A DNA stretch of 64,000 nt from Aestuariivirga sp. (GTDB taxonomy: Bacteria; Pseudomonadota; Alphaproteobacteria; Rhizobiales; Aestuariivirgaceae), in the NCBI RefSeq assembly GCF_020252395.1, contig NZ_JADCDB010000002.1, positions 124,001 through 188,000 of the forward strand, read 5' to 3'. Below, piece after piece: positions 1 to 9,198 of the stretch (positions are counted from its first letter, which is position 1; the number at the start of each line of letters is the position of its first letter). The notes beneath the pieces are model-generated. The model made no database searches, was not told where the DNA came from, and saw nothing but the letters and a program-made list of their open reading frames with translations. The translations under genes were made by a program, and so were the position numbers.

Positions 1-48
1 AAGAAGGTGCCCGGCAGGGCGGATGAGGGCCCTGTCAGGCGGCAGCGG

Positions 49-1626
49 TTACGCCCAGCGCGGATCGCCCGGTTCCATGACGCTCCGCGGCAGCTTGATG
101 TCATGCTTGGCGCGGATCTGCTCGTCGATGTGGCGCGGGATATACTCGGGGTAATAGGTCGAGAGGATCTCGCGCTTGCGGGCTGCCGCCCGCTCGACGA
201 TGTCGGGCTTGCCGGCTTCGTTCCACTCCTTGGGGCTCATGCGGTTGGAGATCTGCGGATAGACATAGTCCTTCTGCATCAGCGCCAGCGTTTGCTCGTT
301 GCCGAGATAGTGGCCCGGGCCTTCGACGCAGACCTGGGAGATGACGTCGAGCGAGAGCGTGTCCTCGTTGACCTCGATGCCGCGGACGTTGCGGTTGATG
401 GAGCCTAGCATGTCATTGTCGATCAGCAAGCTCTCGAGGCAGAAGCCCAGGAGCGAGGCGTGCATGCCGGCGGACTCGTAAAGCATGTTGATGCCGGTCA
501 TCGCCGAGATACCGGCGGTGACGCCCTTCTCGTAGCCTGCCTGCATGTCGGGGAGCTTCGAGTCGCACATGCCCGCGGCGGAGCCGACCGTGAGATTGTA
601 GAAGTGCCCCATCTGGGCGCAGCCCGAGGTGATGAGCGCCTGCTCGCCCGAGCCCCCTGACATCGCACCCGTGCGGAGATCCGACACGAAGGGCCAGGGG
701 CCCCAGATGGCAACGGCGCCGGGCACCACGCAATTGATGTAGACGAGGCCCGCGAGGCATTCCGCCACCGCCTGCACGACGGTGCCGGCAAGCGCTGCCG
801 GAGACGTCGCCCCCGCCTGCGCGGCCGAGAGAAGCAGCACCGGCATGCCGCCGCGCGCAGCGGCTTCAAGGCAGCGGCAGGCGTCCTCGGCAAATTTCAT
901 CGGTGGTACCACGAAGCAGTTGGACTGCGACACGAAGGGGCGCTCGCGCCACTTGTCTTCGCCGCCCGCCAGCACGTGAAGGATCTGCAAGCATTCGTCT
1001 ACATGGGCGGGATCGACCATGGACGTGCCGACATGCTTCTCGGTGCCCGCGAGGCAGGCATACATGGTGTTGATGTCGAGGTCATGGCCGGTAATCATGT
1101 CGCGCGCCGTCACCGGACGCTGGTAGAAGTGGATATGCTCGCAGTTATCCACGATGCGGCCGGCGTCATAGAGATCGACGAGCAACGATTCGCGGTAGCT
1201 GCGGGTCTCGGGTTCGACGATATGAACGGCAGCCCCGGCGGTGCCGAAATAGACGCGGTTGCCCGAGGGCTCCATGTCATGCTTGGGGTCGCGCGCATGG
1301 AGCACGAAATTGCGGGCGCAAGAGGCGAGCGTGTCCTCGACGAGGCTTGCAGGAATGCACAGGCGGCCTTGCGCATTGAGCCAGCAGCCGCGCGCTGTCA
1401 TGGCCTCCACACAGCTGGGGATGGCCTGGGCGAGGCCCACGGTTTCGAGAAGCTTCAGCGCGGTCTTGTGGATGCGCTGCATGTCCTGGTCGGTCAGCGG
1501 CTTATATTGCCCGCCTTCCATGCCGGGGCGCACGGCGGCCTCGGCCATTGGAATGGGGCGCGAGCGTAGCGCGCGGCGGGCTTCACGGCCGCCACGGCGG
1601 CGGGACAGGTCTTCGACAGCACTCAT
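49..1626 (-). CDS. Trimethylamine methyltransferase (MttB) family protein
   Basis: 525-residue member of the MttB superfamily, TIM-barrel enzymes that move a methyl group from a quaternary or tertiary amine to a corrinoid protein. There is no in-frame amber codon, so it belongs to the non-pyrrolysine branch, whose characterised members act on glycine betaine, proline betaine or carnitine-type substrates. Length fits the family (about 480-520), with a basic N-terminal extension. The ATG start at 1626 faces the divergent lysR. A second paralogue lies at 2738. No corrinoid protein (MttC/MtqC type) or corrinoid-to-folate methyltransferase is in the window, so the acceptor must be elsewhere or the chemistry may differ. 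Family assignment is firm; substrate is unknown. Confidence 0.88.
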   Translation of the reverse strand: MSAVEDLSRRRGGREARRALRSRPIPMAEAAVRPGMEGGQYKPLTDQDMQRIHKTALKLLETVGLAQAIPSCVEAMTARGCWLNAQGRLCIPASLVEDTLASCARNFVLHARDPKHDMEPSGNRVYFGTAGAAVHIVEPETRSYRESLLVDLYDAGRIVDNCEHIHFYQRPVTARDMITGHDLDINTMYACLAGTEKHVGTSMVDPAHVDECLQILHVLAGGEDKWRERPFVSQSNCFVVPPMKFAEDACRCLEAAARGGMPVLLLSAAQAGATSPAALAGTVVQAVAECLAGLVYINCVVPGAVAIWGPWPFVSDLRTGAMSGGSGEQALITSGCAQMGHFYNLTVGSAAGMCDSKLPDMQAGYEKGVTAGISAMTGINMLYESAGMHASLLGFCLESLLIDNDMLGSINRNVRGIEVNEDTLSLDVISQVCVEGPGHYLGNEQTLALMQKDYVYPQISNRMSPKEWNEAGKPDIVERAAARKREILSTYYPEYIPRHIDEQIRAKHDIKLPRSVMEPGDPRWA

Positions 1627-1655
1627 GGATGAAACTCCTCAGTATGGCCCTATAT

Positions 1656-1798
1656 CCACTGTTTCGCCGTGGCCATTCAATGGTCTATCTTTTTCTGGCA
1701 GTGGATAATTTTTTTCACCACCAAGAAGCGGGTTTTCCACTGTCCGCCCCTTAACGCCCTGATTTCAGGAGTGTTACAAGAAGCCTCCAGACCAGTGG
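1656..1798. promoter_or_regulatory. Divergent control region with four CCACTG copies
   Basis: The 181-bp gap between the divergent mttB-like gene and lysR contains the hexamer CCACTG at 1656-1661 and 1737-1742, and its complement CAGTGG at 1699-1704 and 1793-1798. The first copy lies within CCAC-N9-GTGG, a LysR-style inverted repeat. Four copies in so short a stretch is far above chance for a hexamer. They are candidate operators for the adjacent LysR protein; no footprint is known. Confidence 0.5.
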
Positions 1799-1807
1799 TG
1801 AGGAAAC

Positions 1808-2734
1808 TTGGCCAGACGTGACCTGCCACCTTTACGTGCCCTGACCGCCTTTGAGGCGGCCGCCCGGCTGGGCAGTTTCCGCCTTGCCGCCGGCGAACTG
1901 GGCATCACCCGCTCCGCCGTCAGTCACCAGGTGAAGTCGCTGGAGCAGCGGCTTGGCGTGCAGCTGTTCCGCCGCGACGCACGCCGGGCCGAACTCACCC
2001 AGGCAGGCCACACCTATTTCCCGCCGGTGCGCGACGCCTTCGACATGGTGGAGGCGCAGACCCGGGCGCTCAAGCCCTCGACGGCGGACAACGAACTGAC
2101 CGTCCAGGTCTATGCCACGGTAGCTCTGAAGTGGCTGATCTCCAGGCTGCATGACTTCGAGAAACGCTACCCGGATATGAAGGTGCGGCTCTCGACATCC
2201 TATTTCGACTGGGACTTCGACGAGAAGAACGTCGACGCCGGCCTGATTCTCGCCCGCAACCGCTCGCCGGATCATTTCTATCGCACGCTGTTCAACTCGC
2301 TGCTGACGCCAATCTGTGCGCCGGAACTCCTCAAGGGCCCGAATGCGCTGAAGACTCCGCAGGATTTGAAGAAGCACAAGCTGCTCTATGTCTATACGGC
2401 GGAGGAGGACTGGCACTTATGGTTGGAGGAAGCTGGCGTCGGAGGCATCAAGCTCTCCGACCGCCTCGCCTTCGACAGCTATATTCTGGCGCAGGAGGCG
2501 GCGATCGAGGGCCGTGGCGTGGCCATGACCATCGGTCCCTTCGCCACGGAAGAGATCAAGATGGGCCGCCTCGTGCAGCCCTTTCCGCTGAAGGTGCAGC
2601 ACCGGCACAACTGGCTCTTCGCCTGCAATGCCGAGCACCGCATGAAGCCCAAGATCAAGCGTTTCGAGGACTGGCTGGTGAAGCAGATCGCCGCCGACCC
2701 CGCCCTCGACGCCTATCGCGAAAAAGGAAAATAA
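1808..2734 (+). CDS. LysR-family (GcvA-type) transcriptional regulator
   Basis: 308 residues with the standard LysR layout: an N-terminal winged helix-turn-helix at about residues 6-65 (LRALTAFEAAARLGSFRLAA, then SAVSHQVKSLEQRLG) and a two-lobed periplasmic-binding-like effector domain over the rest. The N-terminal wording is closest to GcvA-type regulators. The start is TTG at 1808, preceded by GAGG at 1800-1803. It is divergent from one MttB-family gene and only 3 bp upstream of the second, so it probably senses the amine or a product and controls both directions through the CCACTG repeats. The effector is unknown. Confidence 0.9.
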   Translation: MARRDLPPLRALTAFEAAARLGSFRLAAGELGITRSAVSHQVKSLEQRLGVQLFRRDARRAELTQAGHTYFPPVRDAFDMVEAQTRALKPSTADNELTVQVYATVALKWLISRLHDFEKRYPDMKVRLSTSYFDWDFDEKNVDAGLILARNRSPDHFYRTLFNSLLTPICAPELLKGPNALKTPQDLKKHKLLYVYTAEEDWHLWLEEAGVGGIKLSDRLAFDSYILAQEAAIEGRGVAMTIGPFATEEIKMGRLVQPFPLKVQHRHNWLFACNAEHRMKPKIKRFEDWLVKQIAADPALDAYREKGK

Positions 2735-2737
2735 GCC

Positions 2738-4300
2738 GTGACGAATACCGATTCCGACACCACCCGCCGCAGCCGCCGCGAAGGTGGAGGCCGCCGCACC
2801 GCCGGCGGTGGCGGGCGCACCCCCGTGCAGCAGCTGCCGCGCCGCAAGCTGACGCGCCTGTTCCCGGCCATGGAGATCGTCTCGGCCGATGAACTCGAAT
2901 CGATCCACCGCGCCTCGTTGAAGGTGCTCTCCGAGATCGGCATGGACTTCACCCTGCCGCAGGCCCGCGACATGCTGAAAAAGGCCGGCGCCAAGGTCGA
3001 AGGCGAGCGGGTGCGCTTCGACCCGTCTATGATCGAGGAGCTCATCTCCACGGTCCCGTCCGAATTCACATTCCATGCCCGCAACCCGGAGAATGACCAG
3101 CGTATCGGTGGCAACAACATCGCCTTCGGCACGGTGGCAAGCCCGCCCAATGCCTCTGACATGGATGGCGGCCGACGCACCGGCAACTGCCAGGACTACA
3201 GGAACTTCCTGAAGCTCGGGCAGTATTTCAACTGCATCGATTTCCTCTCGGGCTATCCGGTGGAGCCGATCGACATCCATGCCTCGGTGCGCCACCTCGA
3301 AGCGCTGCGCGACATGGTGCTGCTGACCGACAAGCCCTTCCACGCCTATTCGCTGGGAGCAGAGCGCATCCGCGACGGCATCGAGATCGCGCGCATCGGC
3401 CGCGGCATCAGCCACGAACAGCTGGAGCGGGAGCCCTCGCTCTTCACCATCATCAACACCAATTCGCCGCTGAAGCTCGACACGCCGATGCTGAACGGCA
3501 TCATCGAAATGTCGTCAAGGAACCAGATCGTCTGCGTGACGCCCTTCACGCTGGCGGGGGCCATGGCGCCGGTGACGGTTGCGGGCGCGCTGGTGGAGCA
3601 GAATGCCGAGGCGCTGGCTGGCATCGCCTTCACCCAGCTGGTGCGCAAGGGCGCGCCGGTGATCTATGGCGGCTTCACCTCCAACGTCGACATGAAGTCG
3701 GGCGCACCCGCCTTCGGCACGCCCGAATACATGAAGGCCACCATTGTTGGCGGCCAGCTGGCGCGGCGCTACAAGGCGCCGTTCCGCACGTCGAACACCT
3801 GTGCCGCCAACACGGTGGATGCCCAGGCGGCCTATGAGAGCGTATTCTCGCTGTGGGGCCTCACCATGGGCGGTGGCAACCTGATCATGCATGGCGCGGG
3901 CTGGCTGGAAGGCGGCCTCGTCGCCAGCTTCGAGAAATTCGTGCTCGACTGCGACCTGATCCAGATGGTGGGCGAATTCATGCAGCCCCTGGAAACGACG
4001 GAGGATGCGCTGGGTGTGGAGGCGATCCGCGAGGTGGGCCCGGGCGGGCACTTCTTCGGCGCGCAGCACACGCTGCAGCGTTACACCAATGCCTTCTATG
4101 CGCCCATCATCTCCGACTGGCGCAACAACCAGCAATGGCTTGCCGCCGGCAAGCCCGAGGCCTGGCAGAAGGCCAATGCCGTGTGGAAGCAGGCGCTGGC
4201 GGACTATCAGGAGCCCGCCATCGATCCGGCGATCCGCGACGAGATCAACGCCTTCGTCGAGAAGCGCAAGGCGGAAGGCGGGGCGCCGACGGACTTCTGA
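2738..4300 (+). CDS. Trimethylamine methyltransferase (MttB) family protein
   Basis: 520-residue second MttB-superfamily enzyme of the locus, starting at GTG 2738, 3 bp after lysR. The first 45 residues are a low-complexity Arg/Gly-rich tail (RRSRREGGGRRTAGGGGR), which is unusual for a cytosolic barrel enzyme. The barrel follows, with the family GPGGHFFGAQHTLQRY segment near the C terminus. There is no in-frame TAG, so it is a non-pyrrolysine member. Its stop overlaps the start of the psuK-like gene (TGATG, positions 4298-4302), implying translational coupling. Expected role: methyl transfer from a quaternary amine. The link to pseudouridine catabolism downstream is unexplained. Confidence 0.88.
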   Translation: MTNTDSDTTRRSRREGGGRRTAGGGGRTPVQQLPRRKLTRLFPAMEIVSADELESIHRASLKVLSEIGMDFTLPQARDMLKKAGAKVEGERVRFDPSMIEELISTVPSEFTFHARNPENDQRIGGNNIAFGTVASPPNASDMDGGRRTGNCQDYRNFLKLGQYFNCIDFLSGYPVEPIDIHASVRHLEALRDMVLLTDKPFHAYSLGAERIRDGIEIARIGRGISHEQLEREPSLFTIINTNSPLKLDTPMLNGIIEMSSRNQIVCVTPFTLAGAMAPVTVAGALVEQNAEALAGIAFTQLVRKGAPVIYGGFTSNVDMKSGAPAFGTPEYMKATIVGGQLARRYKAPFRTSNTCAANTVDAQAAYESVFSLWGLTMGGGNLIMHGAGWLEGGLVASFEKFVLDCDLIQMVGEFMQPLETTEDALGVEAIREVGPGGHFFGAQHTLQRYTNAFYAPIISDWRNNQQWLAAGKPEAWQKANAVWKQALADYQEPAIDPAIRDEINAFVEKRKAEGGAPTDF

Positions 4301-5211
4301 TGCCGCGCGTCATCGTCATCGGCGGCGCCAACGTGGACATCAAGGGCCGCGCCCGCGGCCCCTATGTAGCGGGCACCTCAAACCCCGGCGAGGTGACGGT
4401 TTCGGCGGGGGGCGTGGGCCGCAACATCGCCGAGAACCTGGCGCGGCTGGGCCTGTCGGTCTCTCTCATGACGGCGCTGGGGGATGATGCCAATGGCCGG
4501 ATGCTGCACCAGGCCTGCGCGGAAGCCGGCGTCGACCTTGCCATGGCGGTGACGGCGGAGGCGCCGACCGGCTCCTACCTCGCCGTGCTTGACGGGACGG
4601 GCGAGCTGGTGAGCGCCATCAACGACATGCGGGCGATGGCGGCGCTGACTCCGGCGCATTTCGAGAGGTGGGCCGGCAGGCTGGCCGAGGCGGACATGCT
4701 GGTCGCCGACTGCAATCTCTCTGTCGACTGCCTGGACTGGCTGTGCCGCTTCGCGCGGGAACGCGGCGTGCGGCTGCTGATCGAGCCCGTCTCGGCGCCC
4801 AAGGCACGGAAGCTGCTTGCCTTCGCGCGCATGACGCCCGTCTTCGCGATTACGCCCAACGCCCAGCAGCTTGCCGCACTCACCGGAGCGGACGACGCCA
4901 TGGGCGTGACCAAGCTTCACGCGCTCGGCTTCGCCAATGTCGTGCTGCACAGGGGCGGGGCGGGCGCGCTCGCATCTGATGGGTCAGCCATCGCAGCGAT
5001 CGATCCCGTCTCCGTCTCCGACATTGCCGATGTGACCGGAGCAGGCGATGCGGCCGTTGCAGGGCTCGTCTGCGGGCTCCTTGATGGAAGACCGCTCGCC
5101 GAGTCGGCACGGCTCGGGCAATGTGCGGCGGCGATTAAGCTGTCGTCAGCGCAGTCGGTGGCATCCAGCCTCAGCCGTGATAGTCTTTTCCGCCTTGCCG
5201 GGATCATCTGA
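4300..5211 (+). CDS. psuK: PfkB-family carbohydrate kinase, probable pseudouridine kinase
   Basis: 303 residues from ATG 4300, which overlaps the stop of the preceding methyltransferase gene. This is a ribokinase-fold sugar kinase: the N-terminal IGGANVDIKGR and AGGVGRNIAENLARLG segments (about residues 6-55) form the substrate pocket, and DVTGAGDAAVAG near residue 245 is the PfkB signature with the catalytic Asp and anion hole. The N terminus resembles E. coli PsuK (YeiC). With PsuG encoded 9 bp downstream, the likely reaction is phosphorylation of pseudouridine to pseudouridine 5'-phosphate. The kinase family is certain; pseudouridine specificity is inferred from the neighbour. Confidence 0.85.
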   Translation: MPRVIVIGGANVDIKGRARGPYVAGTSNPGEVTVSAGGVGRNIAENLARLGLSVSLMTALGDDANGRMLHQACAEAGVDLAMAVTAEAPTGSYLAVLDGTGELVSAINDMRAMAALTPAHFERWAGRLAEADMLVADCNLSVDCLDWLCRFARERGVRLLIEPVSAPKARKLLAFARMTPVFAITPNAQQLAALTGADDAMGVTKLHALGFANVVLHRGGAGALASDGSAIAAIDPVSVSDIADVTGAGDAAVAGLVCGLLDGRPLAESARLGQCAAAIKLSSAQSVASSLSRDSLFRLAGII

Positions 5212-5220
5212 GGAGCCACC

Positions 5221-6141
5221 GTGGCCTACCCGCTGTCCTTCACGCCCGAGGTGCGCCGTGCCCTCGATGAGAAGCGCCCTGTCGTGGCGCTCGAGTCCAC
5301 CATCATCGCCCATGGCATGCCCTATCCGCAGAATGTCGAGACGGCGCGCGCGGTGGAAGATATCGTAAGACAGGGGGGCGCTGTTCCCGCCACTATCGCC
5401 ATCATCGGCGGCGTGCTGAAGGTTGGGCTGACGCCCGCGGAACTCGACCGCTTCGGCCGCGACGGCCGCTCCATCGACAAGGTGTCAGTGCGCGACCTGC
5501 CTTTCATCGTGGCGCAGAATCTGGATGGAGCGACGACGGTCGCCTCCACCATGCGGATCGCGGCGATGGCGGGCATCCACGTGTTTGCGACGGGTGGCAT
5601 CGGCGGGGTTCACCGCGGCGCGGAGAGGACCTTCGACATTTCGGCCGACATGACCGAGTTCGCGGCAAGCGACGTGGCCGTGGTGACGGCAGGGGCCAAG
5701 GCCATTCTTGACCTCGCACTGACGCTCGAAATGCTGGAGACGCTGGGCGTGCCGGTGATCGGGCTTGGAACGGGGGAATTTCCCGCCTTCTATTCGCGCA
5801 ACAGTGGGCATCCCGTTCCCATGACCTGCCAAACACCCGCTGAGATCGCCGGCGTAATGCGCGCCAAATGGGCAATGGGGCTGAGGGGCGGCGTGGTGGT
5901 CGCCAATCCGATTCCGGCGGATGCCGAAATCCCGGCGGAGGAGATTGCCCCGGTTGTCGAGGCGGCGGTGAAGAAGGCGGCGGCGCGAGGCATCATGGGC
6001 AAGGAGACGACTCCCTTCCTGCTCGCCGAGATCGCGGATGTGACGGCGGGGCGCTCACTCGCCGCCAACATCGCGCTCGTCAAACACAATTCCAGGATTG
6101 CGGCGGACATCGCGGTTGCCTTTGCGGAAAGTGCCTCATGA
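5221..6141 (+). CDS. psuG: Pseudouridine-5'-phosphate glycosidase
   Basis: 306 residues starting at GTG 5221, preceded by GAGGAG at about 5211-5215. PsuG cleaves the C-C glycosidic bond of pseudouridine 5'-phosphate into uracil and ribose 5-phosphate. Family segments visible are VVALESTIIAHGMPYPQNV (residues about 20-38), FATGGIGGVHRGAE around residue 122, and the Lys-containing VVTAGAKAILDL near residue 160 that forms the sugar adduct in the E. coli enzyme. Length matches the family (about 310). It is the last gene of lysR-mttB-psuK-psuG and shows no defects. Confidence 0.95.
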   Translation: MAYPLSFTPEVRRALDEKRPVVALESTIIAHGMPYPQNVETARAVEDIVRQGGAVPATIAIIGGVLKVGLTPAELDRFGRDGRSIDKVSVRDLPFIVAQNLDGATTVASTMRIAAMAGIHVFATGGIGGVHRGAERTFDISADMTEFAASDVAVVTAGAKAILDLALTLEMLETLGVPVIGLGTGEFPAFYSRNSGHPVPMTCQTPAEIAGVMRAKWAMGLRGGVVVANPIPADAEIPAEEIAPVVEAAVKKAAARGIMGKETTPFLLAEIADVTAGRSLAANIALVKHNSRIAADIAVAFAESAS

Positions 6142-6332
6142 ATGTCCAGCGCCACGGCCGCCGCGCCGGTGCGCAAGGCCGGTTCCCCCGGCAGCCGGCA
6201 ACACGGCCAATGCGCTGTGGACGAAGTCCTTGACCGAATATCCCCAAACACCGGCCCCAACCGCCAGCGCTGACGCAGATCGATGCCGTCTCGGCCCGCC
6301 GCGTGGTGAAGGGTGAAGATAAAGACAGATTT

Positions 6333-6614
6333 CTAGCGGGAATAGACCAGGCGCAGCCACGGCTTTGCCGGCTCTTCGCTGTCACCGGAACGGTTCATGG
6401 CGATCTCGTAGGACAGGGTTAGGGCATTGGCCTGCTGGTCCTGCGGCAGGGTGACGAGAAAGCCGCTCATGGCGGCTTCAATGGCCTTGGCAAAGTCCCG
6501 GTGCCCGGCCAAAGATGCTTCATCCGCCACCATTGCAGCAAGGCAATACAGGCTGGCGACCGTAGGGGCACCGGTGAGGGAGATAGTCCGCTCGTCACGT
6601 TCAATCCGTCCCAC
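6333..6614 (-). CDS. Small hypothetical protein
   Basis: About 93 residues if started at GTG 6614, which has a GGAGAG just upstream; the frame stays open to TTG 6689. The composition is protein-like, with an acidic, Ala-rich helical middle (TVASLYCLAAMVADEASLAG...) and a basic C terminus ending LRLVYSR. There is no signal peptide, membrane segment or motif that I recognise. It is convergent with psuG and divergent from holC. It could be a lineage-specific gene or a chance open frame. No function is proposed. Confidence 0.4.
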   Translation of the reverse strand: MGRIERDERTISLTGAPTVASLYCLAAMVADEASLAGHRDFAKAIEAAMSGFLVTLPQDQQANALTLSYEIAMNRSGDSEEPAKPWLRLVYSR

Positions 6615-6759
6615 ATCTCTCTCCGCTGCTGCCGAATTGGCGGTGGTGAAGTCGCGACCAAAATCCCCTACCGGACCGTCTGGCTGCAATATGGTAACTT
6701 TGCCAGCATGAATCTGGGTGGTCTTGACCCGGAGGCAGGAGCCTTGCTGAATTGAGCCG

Positions 6760-7218
6760 ATGACGCCGGTTTTCTTTTATCATCTGGAGCGCCAGCCTCT
6801 GGATTCGGTGCTGCCGAAGCTGCTCGCCATGAGCCTCGAGCGGGGCTGGCGGGTGGTCGTTCAGGCCGGAAGCGAAGAGCGCGCGGAAGCGCTCGCCGCC
6901 CAGCTGTGGAGCTTCGAGGACGAGAGCTTCCTGCCCCATGGCACCCGAGCGGATGGATTTCCGGACCTGCAGCCGGTGTGGTTGACGGCCGAGGATGAGA
7001 ACCCGAACAACGCCAATGTCCGCTTCTATGTCGATGGCGCGGCGGTGGGCGACATCGGAGGCCTCACCCGCGCGGTGATTATGTTTGACGGAAATGATTC
7101 CCAGGCGGTGGAAGCCGCGCGCGAACGCTGGAGGCGCTTCAAGGCCGTGGGCCACGAGGTCAGCTACTGGCAGCAGGATGAGCAGGGCCGCTGGCAGAAC
7201 CGCGCCGCTGCCAAGTGA
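6760..7218 (+). CDS. holC: DNA polymerase III chi subunit
   Basis: 152 residues; the N terminus PVFFYHLERQPLDSVLPKLL followed by a helix and AGSEERAEALAAQLWSFEDESFLPHG is the usual HolC pattern. Chi is a small clamp-loader accessory that, through psi, links the clamp loader to SSB at the replication fork. Alphaproteobacterial HolC is about 150 residues, so this is complete. It is often found beside pepA, which is absent here. It ends 3 bp before the convergent ABC-F gene. Confidence 0.9.
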   Translation: MTPVFFYHLERQPLDSVLPKLLAMSLERGWRVVVQAGSEERAEALAAQLWSFEDESFLPHGTRADGFPDLQPVWLTAEDENPNNANVRFYVDGAAVGDIGGLTRAVIMFDGNDSQAVEAARERWRRFKAVGHEVSYWQQDEQGRWQNRAAAK

Positions 7219-7221
7219 GGC

Positions 7222-9072
<1,851 letters not shown>

Positions 9073-9198
9073 GGCGGGCGCCTTGTAGCGGCGGCGCACC
9101 CAAATGTCATGCACCTAAGGCCAGTGCCCTGAAATCCCGTTGACTCTTCTCGTGCTGCACCGCACAAGTTGTGATGGAAATTGAGGAGCGTACATCAG

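Noticed and set aside
49-4300. Pyrrolysine in the MttB-family genes
   Set aside because: Both frames are open without an in-frame amber codon; no pyl genes are present.
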